Positions 43,903 through 52,223 of a DNA stretch of 64,000 nt are shown here, in pieces. The position numbers were made by a program, and so were the translations under genes. The notes beneath the pieces are model-generated. The model was not told where the DNA came from. It saw only the letters and a list, made by a program, of their open reading frames with translations, and did no database searches. This DNA comes from Subtercola boreus (GTDB taxonomy: Bacteria; Actinomycetota; Actinomycetes; Actinomycetales; Microbacteriaceae), in the NCBI RefSeq assembly GCF_003399645.1, contig NZ_NBXD01000020.1, positions 1-64,000 of the forward strand, in the 5' to 3' direction. The stretch's first letter is position 1. Each line of letters begins with the position of its first letter.

Positions 43903-44484
43903 TCAGGTGCCGGCCGTTGGGGAGTTCGAATAGCAGAACGCCCCGTTGGTCAGCACCGCAAACGATCCCGGTCGCACATTGCCGTGTGTTCCGAAGCTGC
44001 TACCGACGTTGATCGTCCAGCCGTCATCCCACACCGGCGGGGTCGGGCCTCCATCAAGACCGACCGAGTAGCCGCCGCGGCTGCTGAACATGTCTACGGC
44101 CCAGCTATGCCAGAGCGTGGGCAGATAGACTTTGAAGCCCGTATTGAAGTAGACACTCGTCGAACCGGCCCTCGTCATGGTCAGCCAGGACGACCCACAC
44201 GAGTACGTGAGCGTGCCGGTGTTCTGATGACCTTCTTGAGCAGCTGCAACAACCAGGGCCTTTGCCGAATCGCTGACAGGAATCGATTCTTGGATACCTT
44301 CTGCGTTCGTGATGATGGTGAATCCATTCTCGGCGGCAACGTCTGCGTCGAAGCCATGAATGGTCATCGTCGTTGAATCGGAATCAGTCCAGCTCGGTAC
44401 TGATGCTTGAGCGCCAAGTGGCTGAGCCATCAGCGCGACGATCACTCCCACGACTACCGTCATCCCGGCAATGTTTTTCCTCAT
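43903..44484 (-). CDS. Secreted hypothetical protein of the accessory cassette
   Basis: The 193-aa protein begins MRKNIAGMTVVVGVIVALMA with a probable signal-peptide cleavage after AQA near residue 27. The mature part is rich in Thr, Ser, Gly and Trp. It has two Cys (YSCGSSWLTM and NGAFCYSNS) that could pair, and aromatic stretches such as LPTLWHSWAVDMF and PPVWDDGWTINVG. No family is recognised; a small secreted effector, bacteriocin-like or surface protein is possible. AGAGGAAG precedes ATG 44484 at a good distance, which decides this start over one nine codons upstream. GC content is below that of the flanks. Confidence 0.65.
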   Translation of the reverse strand: MRKNIAGMTVVVGVIVALMAQPLGAQASVPSWTDSDSTTMTIHGFDADVAAENGFTIITNAEGIQESIPVSDSAKALVVAAAQEGHQNTGTLTYSCGSSWLTMTRAGSTSVYFNTGFKVYLPTLWHSWAVDMFSSRGGYSVGLDGGPTPPVWDDGWTINVGSSFGTHGNVRPGSFAVLTNGAFCYSNSPTAGT

Positions 44485-44633
44485 CAGAGACTTCCTCTCG
44501 CAGTGCAGCACAGGTGCTTAATCGAGTGAAGCTCATTAATGAGAAGGCGGTCAAGCGCCGTCGCGCTACTTCTCTTCTCACTGCCCCAACTGCCGGTCAG
44601 CCAAGCGCGGTGCGAAGAAGAACGACGCCGGTC

Positions 44634-46025
44634 TCAGGCGAACAGGGCCTTGCCGAAGTAGTCGCCCGCGGCGCTGAGGCCAGGGGGAACCGCGTACACA
44701 CCTGAGCCGACGTGGCGGATGTACTCGTTCAGGCGATCCATCGAGCCGAGCTTCTGCTGAAGGGTGATGAACTGCTGCGGGTCGCGCTGGTACGAGATGA
44801 ACATGAGTCCCGCATCCAATCGGCCCACGCTGTCGATACCGTCGGTGAAGTTGTAGCCCCGCCGGAGGATCTTGGTGCCGTTGTTGTTCTCGTGCGCCGC
44901 CAGCGCCACGTGGGCGTTCGCCGGAATGACCGGCTTGCCGTCGGCACCGGTCGCCTGGAAGTCGGGGGTGTCGAACTCCTTCGTGCCCGTCAGCGGGGCA
45001 CCTTCGAGCTTCGTACGGCCGAAGACGGCGTGCTGGTCGGCGATGTAGTCGGTGTCCCAGGTCTCGATCAGCATGTGGATCTTGCGGGCCACGAGGTAGC
45101 TGCCACCGGTCATCCACGGCTGGTCGCTGCCGTCACCCACCCACACCTGCTGGGCGAAATCGTCATCGGTCTCGATGTTGCGGGTGCCGTCTTTGAACCC
45201 CATCAGGTTGCGCGGCGTCGCCCGGTCGCCGCTTCGGGATGCCCGGCCGAAACCCTGCACCGTCCACCGTGTGGTCGCGGTGGTGCGGGCCATTCGCGCA
45301 AGATTGCGGATGGCGTGGTAGGCGACCAGGGGATCGCTCGCGCAGGCCTGCACGCAGATGTCGCCGCCGGTGAACTCGGGCGTCAGGGCGTCGCTGGCGA
45401 ACGCAGGCAGGTCGTTCAGTGCGGCGGGCCTGTACTTCTTCCAGCCGAACCGGTCGTCGAACATCGACGGGGCGAACCCGACGGTGACGGTCAGCTGGTT
45501 CGCGCCCATGCCCGCGGCCTCGCCGGTGTCGCCCGGCACCGCGAGCTCCCGCTCGGGTTCGACCGCACCGACCGCGAGCCCCGCGGTGTATTGGGCGATC
45601 GCCGCAGACCATTTGGCGAGCATGACCTGCAGCTCGCTGGCCGACGTGGTGGTGACGTCGAAGACCATGAACACGAGATGATCCTGCGGCGGGGTGCGGA
45701 TGCCCGCCTGGTGCTCCCCATAGAACGGGTACGTCTCGTCGGCTTGGGCTGTGAGTTCGACCTGACCGGCCGAGGCGGCCTGGCCCGCGATTCCCGTGGC
45801 GGTGACGCCGATGGCCGCGCCGGCGGCGGCGCTCGATGCCGCGGCGGCGAAGAAGGCGCGGCGGCTGAGACCCGCGTGCGGGTCTCTCGGCCCAGCGCTG
45901 AGACCCGCGTGCGGGTCTCTCGGCCCAGCGCTGAGACCCGCGTGCTGGTCTCTCGGCTCAGCGCTGGGACCGGGCGCTACGGGGTCGCCCTGCCGGTCAT
46001 CCCGTTCGATCCTGTTGCGTCTCAC
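44634..46025 (-). CDS. efeB: EfeB: Tat-exported DyP-type peroxidase of the iron-uptake system
   Basis: The 463-aa haem peroxidase has a twin-arginine signal (GLSRRAFFAAAASSAAAGAA) near residue 53. The DyP domain shows the hallmark MGFKDGTRNIETDD with the catalytic Asp, and LDAGLMFISYQRDPQQFITL near the C terminus. It is exported folded and works with EfeU and EfeO in ferrous iron import or haem-iron release. The Tat signal is preceded by an unusual n-region of about 50 residues containing three copies of AGPRDPHAGLS-type repeats. The gene is directly adjacent to efeO and is the last of the efeUOB set. Confidence 0.93.
   Translation of the reverse strand: MRRNRIERDDRQGDPVAPGPSAEPRDQHAGLSAGPRDPHAGLSAGPRDPHAGLSRRAFFAAAASSAAAGAAIGVTATGIAGQAASAGQVELTAQADETYPFYGEHQAGIRTPPQDHLVFMVFDVTTTSASELQVMLAKWSAAIAQYTAGLAVGAVEPERELAVPGDTGEAAGMGANQLTVTVGFAPSMFDDRFGWKKYRPAALNDLPAFASDALTPEFTGGDICVQACASDPLVAYHAIRNLARMARTTATTRWTVQGFGRASRSGDRATPRNLMGFKDGTRNIETDDDFAQQVWVGDGSDQPWMTGGSYLVARKIHMLIETWDTDYIADQHAVFGRTKLEGAPLTGTKEFDTPDFQATGADGKPVIPANAHVALAAHENNNGTKILRRGYNFTDGIDSVGRLDAGLMFISYQRDPQQFITLQQKLGSMDRLNEYIRHVGSGVYAVPPGLSAAGDYFGKALFA
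45865..45963. repeat. 33-bp tandem repeat, 3 copies, each containing a palindrome, inside efeB
   Basis: Units start at 45865, 45898 and 45931. Units 1 and 2 are identical; unit 3 has two changes. Each of the first two contains the perfect 20-bp palindrome GAGACCCGCGTGCGGGTCTC. The array encodes 11-residue repeats in the n-region before the twin arginines. Confidence 0.9.
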
Positions 46026-47249
46026 CTACGCCGTCGCCACCTTCTCGCTGAGCTGCGCGAGCGGTGACTGCAGAGCCTGGATCGACTGGGTCAGCTTCGG
46101 CGCATCGGAGGTGCGGAGCGCCTCGGTGTAGAGCGCGTAGCCGCCGGGAGAGGCCGCGTCTTTGTAGGTCGCGAGCATGGCGTCGACCGACGTGAACTGT
46201 GCGCTGATCGAAGCGGTCAGATCGGGGTCGATCGTGGTGAGGGCCGGCTTGAGGTACTCGAAGGCCTGCTCCGAGCCCTCGACATTCGCGACGAAGTCGA
46301 CGAGGTCGATGTGACTGTACGCCTCCTCTTCGCCGGTGATCTTCGACGACTGCACCTCTTCGAGCAAGCTCGAGGCGCCGTTGGCGAGCTCCTCGGGCTT
46401 GTAGGTGAGACCGGTGGTGAGGGTCTGCAGCTGGGCGATGTCGGCCACGAGCTTCGTGCTCAGCGCCTTCGTCGCGTCGGTGATCGCGCCGGTCTCGAAG
46501 AGGTCCTTCTCGATCGGGTGGAAGCCCGTCCACTCCGCACCGGGCTCGACATCGGCGACGCGGGCGTCGATCTCGGGGTCGAGGTCGGCGAAGCTCTCGG
46601 CGACCGGCTCGATGCGCTCGTAGAACGGGCGGGCGGTGGCGTAGGCGGTCTGCGCGGCGGCCACGTCGCCCGACTGCACGGCGGCGTCGAGCACTCCCAC
46701 GGCCTCGACGAGGTTCGCAGCCTGTCCCTCGACATAGGTTCCGTAGCCGGAGGTGCCTTCGGTGAGCTGGCCCTGCACGTCACTGGCTTCGGCCGTGGCC
46801 TCACCCGTCACCGTGAAGTCGGTGTTCTCGGTCGTCGCCCCCGGGCAGTTCAGCTGGTAGGTGCCGCCCGTGAGCGTCACCGAGAACGACGCGGACTTGA
46901 GCCCCGCGACGATGTTCTCACGCTCACCCAGGATGCGCTTGTCGCTCATCAGCTCGACCTCACTGAGCCCGGCGGCGTCGGTGTTGGTGATCTCGAAGGT
47001 GACCGGGCCCGCAGGGGCGCTGGCGTAGTCCATCGCGCAGTCGTTGCCCGACAGGGTGACCTTCACCTGCGCGGCGCCGTTCGTCACGGGAGCCGCACCG
47101 TCGGCCGACGCGGTGCTGCCGGCGGTCGCGGTGGTCGAGCTCGAGCAGCCGGCGAGCAGGAGGCTGCCGGCGGCGAGGCCGGCGAGCAGCGCATACGTGG
47201 CGCGGGTGGCCGGGCGCTTTCGGGCCGAGCGGGTGCGTGACGGTGTCAT
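46026..47249 (-). CDS. efeO: EfeO: iron-binding lipoprotein of the EfeUOB system
   Basis: The 407-aa lipoprotein has lipobox LLLAGC near residue 35. An N-terminal cupredoxin-like domain follows (residues about 55-140: KVTLSGNDCAMDYASAPAGP to GTYQLNCPGATTENTDFTV). Then comes the M75/imelysin domain with GFHPIEKDLFETG, which carries the H-x-x-E metal motif, and YSHIDLVDFVANVEGSEQAF. It captures iron outside the membrane for EfeU. GAGGAG lies eight bases before ATG 47249, which fixes the start. It is 23 bp after efeU and abuts efeB. Confidence 0.94.
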   Translation of the reverse strand: MTPSRTRSARKRPATRATYALLAGLAAGSLLLAGCSSSTTATAGSTASADGAAPVTNGAAQVKVTLSGNDCAMDYASAPAGPVTFEITNTDAAGLSEVELMSDKRILGERENIVAGLKSASFSVTLTGGTYQLNCPGATTENTDFTVTGEATAEASDVQGQLTEGTSGYGTYVEGQAANLVEAVGVLDAAVQSGDVAAAQTAYATARPFYERIEPVAESFADLDPEIDARVADVEPGAEWTGFHPIEKDLFETGAITDATKALSTKLVADIAQLQTLTTGLTYKPEELANGASSLLEEVQSSKITGEEEAYSHIDLVDFVANVEGSEQAFEYLKPALTTIDPDLTASISAQFTSVDAMLATYKDAASPGGYALYTEALRTSDAPKLTQSIQALQSPLAQLSEKVATA

Positions 47250-47272
47250 GGAAGAGGCTCCTCGGGGGTGGG

Positions 47273-48997
47273 TCAGCTGCGGGCGGAAACAGGTGTGGGG
47301 GCGCCCTCTGCGGGTGCGGCGGGGTTCAGGATGCCCGGGGGCGAAGCCTTGGCCGCATCCCGTTCGGCGGCGGTGCGATCGCCGGCCTGCGCGCCACCGT
47401 TCGGGCCGGCCACGGTCTGGCCACCCGCCGGCCCGGCCGCCACGTCGCGGGCACCGCGCCGGGTCGCCCGGAGGCCGCGCAGCCCGAAGACCGCGAGCAC
47501 CAGCGCCGTGATCGCGAGCACAGCGGGCAGGTAGAACCTGAACAGAGCAACCTCGTCGGTCTCGGACTGCTGCGCCGCGAGGGCACCGGAGACGAGTTCG
47601 GTCTGGGAGGCGGCCACCGCCCAGGAGAGCGACTCTGGGGCGGTGTCTCCCCCGCTGACGGTGAGGGTGCGGGGCGCCGTCAGGCCGCCGCCCGAGATCG
47701 TGAGCGTGGTGACCGACGCGCTGGTCGCGTCGAGCAGGGTGTCGCCCACCGCCCAGACGTGCTGGTTCAGCGTCACCTGCCAGACCGCGTCGAACGGCCC
47801 GGGGTTCTGGGCGCGGTTCACCCCGACGGGAGTGCGGCCGCCGTTCAGCACGCCGATCTGGTCGAGCGTGACCACGGCAGGAAGGCCCGTCGGGTCGGTT
47901 TCGGTCGTGACGGCCCAGGCACGGGCATCCTGGCCCAGGTGCGACTCCGTCGTCGAGGCGGATGCATCGAGCGCGGTGGTGGTCGACAGCGTGAGCACGG
48001 TCGAGCGCAGCTCGAAACCGGTGGGCGTCGGGGCGAGCTCGGTCGTTCCGATCTGGCGGCCGTCGGCGGCCGTGAGGGCGCTCGGGCCCGCCGCAACCTG
48101 AGCGGTCGCGCCAGCGGGCACGGCGATCAACAGCAGCACGGCGGCGACAGCGGCGGCCGCGGCGAGGCCGAACTGCACCCGGTGGGCGCGCGCTCCGGGG
48201 CGGAGCGACCGCGGCCAGAGCACGAAGAGCAGAACGGGTACGAGGTACAGCAGGTACCCGAGCACCTCGACCACTCGGGGGTCGGCCGGCACACCGAGCA
48301 CGCCCGTGACGAGCGCAGCCTGCACGGAGCCGGCCGGCGCGAGCCAGGAGAGGTCGACCGTGGCGCCTTGGCCGATCACGATCCACCCTGCCTCGTGGGC
48401 GGTTCGGAGGGCGCTCATCACCAGACCCGCGGCGACGAAGACGAGGAAGACACCCGTGACGGTGAAGAACCTACCGAGGTTCAGCGTGATGCCGCCCCGG
48501 TAGATGGCGTAGCCGATCGCGACGGAGACGAGGAGGCCGAGAACGGCGCCGGCGCCGGCGATGACCGGGCTGACCGAGGACTGGAACGCCGCCAGCAGGA
48601 ACACGCTGGTCTCGAAGCCTTCGCGCAGCACTGCGAGGAAGGCCATGACGGCCAACGCGAGAACAGAACCCTGTGCGAGGGCATCGCCTGCCTCGGACTC
48701 GAGCTCCGAGCGCATGTTGCGTGCGTGCTTCGACATCCACACGATCATGACCGTGACCATCACGACGGCGACGGCCCCGATGATCGACTCCATGCCCTCC
48801 TGTTCAGCCTGCGGCAGGCCGACGGAGATGACCTCGAGCAGCACACCGACACCGATGCTGAGGGCGATGGCTGCGACGACACCGACCCACATCGACTTGA
48901 GCGAGTGCCCGTTGCGCTTCAGGAAGGCTGCGATGATACCGACGATCAGCGCGGCTTCGAGCCCTTCGCGAAGGCCGATGACGAACGTGGCAAGCAA
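47273..48997 (-). CDS. efeU: EfeU: FTR1-type ferrous/ferric iron permease with C-terminal extension
   Basis: The 574-aa membrane protein uses a TTG start (48997) with GGAG eight bases upstream, giving MLATFVIGLREGLEAALIVG, the standard EfeU beginning. The two R-E-G-L/F-E iron motifs are LREGLEAAL and LREGFETSVF. Seven membrane helices occupy the first 290 or so residues. An extra extracytoplasmic domain of about 220 residues and a final helix (YLPAVLAITALVLAVFGLRG) are then added, so the protein is about twice the size of the enterobacterial one. A Pro/Ala-rich tail ends it. The longer frame upstream would begin before the iron box and is rejected. Confidence 0.9.
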   Translation of the reverse strand: MLATFVIGLREGLEAALIVGIIAAFLKRNGHSLKSMWVGVVAAIALSIGVGVLLEVISVGLPQAEQEGMESIIGAVAVVMVTVMIVWMSKHARNMRSELESEAGDALAQGSVLALAVMAFLAVLREGFETSVFLLAAFQSSVSPVIAGAGAVLGLLVSVAIGYAIYRGGITLNLGRFFTVTGVFLVFVAAGLVMSALRTAHEAGWIVIGQGATVDLSWLAPAGSVQAALVTGVLGVPADPRVVEVLGYLLYLVPVLLFVLWPRSLRPGARAHRVQFGLAAAAAVAAVLLLIAVPAGATAQVAAGPSALTAADGRQIGTTELAPTPTGFELRSTVLTLSTTTALDASASTTESHLGQDARAWAVTTETDPTGLPAVVTLDQIGVLNGGRTPVGVNRAQNPGPFDAVWQVTLNQHVWAVGDTLLDATSASVTTLTISGGGLTAPRTLTVSGGDTAPESLSWAVAASQTELVSGALAAQQSETDEVALFRFYLPAVLAITALVLAVFGLRGLRATRRGARDVAAGPAGGQTVAGPNGGAQAGDRTAAERDAAKASPPGILNPAAPAEGAPTPVSARS

Positions 48998-49060
48998 GTG
49001 GGGGATCTCCAGCTCGAGGGCGCTGTGCGCAGGATCGAAATGCTCGCCGGTCGACGGAAC

Positions 49061-49080
49061 ATAGGTAAGCCTACACTTAG
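49061..49080. promoter_or_regulatory. DtxR/IdeR-type iron box upstream of efeU
   Basis: TAGGTAAGCCTACACTTA within this interval matches the iron-box consensus TTAGGTTAGGCTAACCTAA in most positions. A further half-site-like AAGGGTTACCT follows at 49082-49092. A -10-like TATGTT on the minus strand (49058-49063) overlaps the box edge. Binding of an iron-loaded repressor would block efeU transcription. The box is 64 bp before the TTG start and 78 bp from the polymerase -10 on the other side. Confidence 0.82.
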
Positions 49081-49157
49081 TAAGGGTTACCTGCATTGGG
49101 AATGTGGCGATGTTCCCAGCCCCCCGCGAGGCGACAGCCGCCACCGCCTCGAGCGAC

Positions 49158-49163
49158 CACAAT
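49158..49163 (+). promoter_or_regulatory. -10 hexamer of a probable leaderless promoter (polymerase-like gene)
   Basis: CACAAT is followed by GGAAGC and then the GTG at 49170. This supports that start over the GTG at 49104. Confidence 0.4.
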
Positions 49164-49169
49164 GGAAGC

Positions 49170-51818
49170 GTGTACGTCGTCATCTCCGGTGCCCCAACGG
49201 GCAGCGCCACCCTCACGCCGCTCGACGACTCCGGTCTGCCGGGCCCCGATGAGCCTGCCCAACAGCTCGCCGGCGACGACCTCGCGGAGGCCGTCGAAGC
49301 GTTGGAGCTCGAGAATCCACGGTGGGTGTGGGCCGACACGGCCAGCCGATACGGCTGGCTGCTGGCGCACGGGGTCCGTGTCGACCGGTGCCACGACCTT
49401 CGGCTGACGCGGGCGATCCTTCGATCATCCGCTCTCTCTGCGGGCAGTCGGCTCGCCCTGTCGACCCGTGGCGAGTGGGATGCGACAGCGCCGCCCACCG
49501 GTCCGGGGGCTGCCGCCGACGACGGTGAACGGGATGCCGCGGGCTCGGCGGTGGCGTTCGATTTCGACGGCGCCGTCGAACCCGGCGGCCCCGACGATGA
49601 GGAGGTGCTGGCGAATGAGGCCGTCGCAGAGCTCGTGCTGCAGCTCGACGCCATCCGCACCGCCACCGAGCCGAACCGGCTGCGGCTGCTCATTGCGGCG
49701 GAGTCGGCGGGCGCACTCGTCGCCGCAGAGATGACGCATGCCGGGCTGCCCTGGCACGAAGGCGTGCACGACGAACTGCTCACCGAGCTCCTGGGGCCTG
49801 AGGCACCGGCCGGGCAGCGCCCGGCCCGCCTCGAAGCGCTCGCCCAGGCCGTGCGGCGGGCGCTCGACGCACCCCAGCTGAACCCGGATTCGCCGCAGGA
49901 GCTGCTGCGCGCGCTCCGCGCCGCCGGGCTCAGTGTCACAACGACGCGCTCCTGGGAGTTGCAGGCAATCGAGCATCCGGTGATCCCGCCCCTGCTCGAA
50001 TACAAGAAGCTGTCGCGTCTCTTCACGGCAAATGGATGGTCGTGGATGGCGTCGTGGGTCAGAGACGGCCGCTTCCACCCCGACTACCTGCCGGGCGGGG
50101 TGGTGTCGGGGCGCTGGGCCGCGCGCGGCGGGGGCGCGCTGCAGTTGCCGAAACAGGTGCGTCGTGCGGTCACAGCGGATGACGGCTGGAAGCTCGTCGT
50201 CGCCGATGCGGCGCAGCTCGAACCGCGCATCCTCGCCGGCATCTCGGCCGACACCGTGATGGCGGCGGCCGGCCGGGGCTCCGACCTGTACGCCGGGATC
50301 GTCGAGAGCGGTGCGGTGAAGACGCGGGCCGAGGCGAAGGTGGCGATGCTCGGGGCGATGTACGGTGCCACCAGCGGTGAGAGCGGGCGGTTGCTGCCGC
50401 GGCTGGCGCGCGCGTTCCCCACCGCGCTGGACTACGTCGAGACCGCCGCGCGGGCCGGCGAGCGGGGCGAGATCGTCACCTCACGCCTCGGCCGCAGCGC
50501 CCCGCGCCCCGCCGAGACCTGGTGGGAGACGCAGGCGCTCGCGCGGGAGGGCGCCCCCGACGAGCGTGTGCAGCAGCTGGCGCGGCGGGAAGCCCGCGAC
50601 TGGGGTCGCTTCACGCGCAACTTCGTGGTTCAGGCGAGCGCGGCGGACTGGGCGCTGTGCTGGCTGGCCGACCTCCGCCGCCGCCTGGCGGCCCTTGCAC
50701 CCGAGCCGGAGCCCGAGCTCGAGCCCGAGCTCGAGCCGGCCGCGCCGGACCCCTCTGCGACCACACTCGCCGCGCCCGAGCCCTCGGCGCCCGGCGCCGG
50801 CTCCCCCGCCGCCACCGCCGCCGTCGCGCCAGCCGCCGTCGCGCCAGCCGCCGTCGCGTCCGGATCACCGGCTGCGCCCGGCCCTGCAACCGCACACCCC
50901 GCACACGACGGTCTCGCCGGCGGTGCCGCTGGCGTCGCCACCGACGCGGATGCCTCGGCCGACGCCACGGCGGCCGCGGAACTGTCACCGGTCGAACGGG
51001 AGGCCGCGCGGATCGCCGCCATCGAGGCGGAGATCGCCGAGCGCGAACGCCGCAAGGCCGCGGACTCCCCCTTCAAGGCCGCCGACCCCGTCGCCGCCAT
51101 GGCCGCCCGCCTCGCCGAGCTCAGGTCCGCCGGCCGCAGCGTCCGTCCCACCGCCGCTCCCGCGGCCGCTCCCGCCGCAGCTCACGCCGCCGTGAGCACG
51201 ACCACCACCGGCCCGGCCCCCGGAAACCCCGCCACTGCACCCGCCACCACCGCGGCGACTCCTCCCACCGCGCCCGCGACGTCCGCTCGCCCCGGCACCA
51301 CGCAGCCACCGACCGTAGCCGCGGGTGGGCCGGGCACCGCCGCCCTCCAGGGCGGGGCGAGCACCACTGCCCTCCCGGGTCAGGCGGTCACCGCAGCCCT
51401 CCAGGGCGGGGCGGGCACCACTGCCCTCCAGGGTCAGGCGGGCACCACTGCCCTCCAGAGTAGGGCGGTCACCACTGCCCTCCAGGGTCAGGCGGGCACC
51501 ACTGCCCTCCAGGGTCAGGCGGGCACTGCTGCCCTGCAGGGCGGGGCGAGCACCGCCGCCCTCCAGGGTGGAGCGGGCGTCGGGGGCGGCGCAGCGGTGG
51601 TCGCGGGGCGGGCGGCAGCGCCGTTCGCGCGGGCGCCGCACCTCGTGTTCTTCCTGCACGACGAGGTCATCGTGCACGCCCCGGCGGCGCTGGCCGAGGA
51701 GGTCGCGGAGGCCATCCGTGCCTCCGCAGCATCCGCCACCCGCCTGCTCTTCGGCCAGTTTCCGCTCGACGTGCCGCTCGACATCAGCATCGTCGACTCC
51801 TACGCCGACGCCGACTGA
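49170..51818 (+). CDS. DNA polymerase I-like protein (bifunctional 3'-5' exonuclease/DNA polymerase type) with a large insertion
   Basis: The 882-aa family A polymerase homolog lacks a 5' nuclease. The N-terminal part resembles a degenerate exonuclease. The polymerase motifs are VVADAAQLEPRILAGISAD (motif A), AKVAMLGAMYGATSGESGRL (motif B side) and VFFLHDEVIVHAPAALAEEV (motif C). Relatives I know are about 560-620 aa. Here about 310 residues (about 510-820) of Ala/Pro/Thr-rich sequence are inserted between LADLRRRLAAL and motif C. They include nine 9-residue repeats of the type TTALQGQAG and one predicted helix, AARIAAIEAEIAERERRKAA. The function of such proteins is not settled; repair synthesis is a guess. 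It is divergent from efeU. Confidence 0.85.
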   Translation: MYVVISGAPTGSATLTPLDDSGLPGPDEPAQQLAGDDLAEAVEALELENPRWVWADTASRYGWLLAHGVRVDRCHDLRLTRAILRSSALSAGSRLALSTRGEWDATAPPTGPGAAADDGERDAAGSAVAFDFDGAVEPGGPDDEEVLANEAVAELVLQLDAIRTATEPNRLRLLIAAESAGALVAAEMTHAGLPWHEGVHDELLTELLGPEAPAGQRPARLEALAQAVRRALDAPQLNPDSPQELLRALRAAGLSVTTTRSWELQAIEHPVIPPLLEYKKLSRLFTANGWSWMASWVRDGRFHPDYLPGGVVSGRWAARGGGALQLPKQVRRAVTADDGWKLVVADAAQLEPRILAGISADTVMAAAGRGSDLYAGIVESGAVKTRAEAKVAMLGAMYGATSGESGRLLPRLARAFPTALDYVETAARAGERGEIVTSRLGRSAPRPAETWWETQALAREGAPDERVQQLARREARDWGRFTRNFVVQASAADWALCWLADLRRRLAALAPEPEPELEPELEPAAPDPSATTLAAPEPSAPGAGSPAATAAVAPAAVAPAAVASGSPAAPGPATAHPAHDGLAGGAAGVATDADASADATAAAELSPVEREAARIAAIEAEIAERERRKAADSPFKAADPVAAMAARLAELRSAGRSVRPTAAPAAAPAAAHAAVSTTTTGPAPGNPATAPATTAATPPTAPATSARPGTTQPPTVAAGGPGTAALQGGASTTALPGQAVTAALQGGAGTTALQGQAGTTALQSRAVTTALQGQAGTTALQGQAGTAALQGGASTAALQGGAGVGGGAAVVAGRAAAPFARAPHLVFFLHDEVIVHAPAALAEEVAEAIRASAASATRLLFGQFPLDVPLDISIVDSYADAD
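51336..51578. repeat. 27-bp coding tandem repeat, 9 copies
   Basis: Nine in-frame units of 27 bp encode T(T/A)AL(Q/P)-G/S-(Q/G/R)A(G/S/V). The DNA core is CTGCCCTCCAGGG. Units are 80-100% alike, implying recent expansion by slippage or unequal exchange. The array is wholly within the polymerase-like gene. Confidence 0.92.
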
Positions 51819-52223
51819 CCCCACCCGACCCCACCCCTGTCTCCCACGCCACCCCTGTCTCCCACCCCACCCCTGTCTGCCCGCCCGCCTAGCTACCTGC
51901 CAGCAGCCGAGCGCAGAACCGACACGTTCGTGGGGGCCCGCGCCCAATGGTGCGGCGGAGGATCGAAATGGCGTCCATTCCCGCGATAAGTGGCGCTAAC
52001 ACCCCGGCCGTCGCACCAGAAGGCGCGCTTCCCGCTCGGACGGAGCCGGGAAGACCCGACCCGAATACACCGGAGGATCGACTGGGCTCAGTCCGGGTGG
52101 GTTCCCGTGACGCGAGACGGCCTGGGCCGGAAACGACGGAGCCCCCGCCGGCGAGTCGAGGACTCGGCCGGCGAGGGCTTCGGGAGCGGGCGCGAACCGC
52201 GCCGCTCAGTGGTTCAGCAGAAC
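51819..52223. other. Gene-free spacer between the polymerase-like gene and typA
   Basis: These 405 bp contain no convincing gene. Three direct copies of a CCCCTGTCTCCCA-like motif lie at about 51835-51880. An imperfect inverted repeat spans about 52048-52118 (CGGGAAGACCCGACCCG against CGGGTGGGTTCCCG). The typA terminator hairpin is at 52140-52179. The small frames across it have no ribosome site and a composition typical of chance. Confidence 0.6.
52140..52179 (-). terminator. Hairpin terminator of typA
   Basis: The stem AGCCCCCGCCGGCGAGTC pairs with GACTCGGCCGGCGAGGGCT apart from one mismatch and one bulge, around the loop GAG. It lies 45 bp after the typA stop. There is no strong T tract. 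Confidence 0.6.

Noticed and set aside
43207-44633. Cassette called as an insertion sequence or genomic island
   Set aside because: No transposase, integrase, terminal repeat or target duplication was seen. Only composition and lack of homologs set it apart.
47237-49252. Long plus-strand frame over efeU
   Set aside because: EfeU motifs and the iron box orientation support the minus strand. The plus frame is Arg/Gly/Asp/His-rich and without domains.
48998-50026. N-terminal extension of EfeU by over 300 residues
   Set aside because: It would run through the iron box and through the divergent polymerase-like gene. The TTG with GGAG at 48997 gives the normal EfeU start.
51336-51578. Possible CRISPR-like array
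   Set aside because: The units are contiguous 27-bp coding repeats with no unique spacers and stay in the polymerase-like reading frame.
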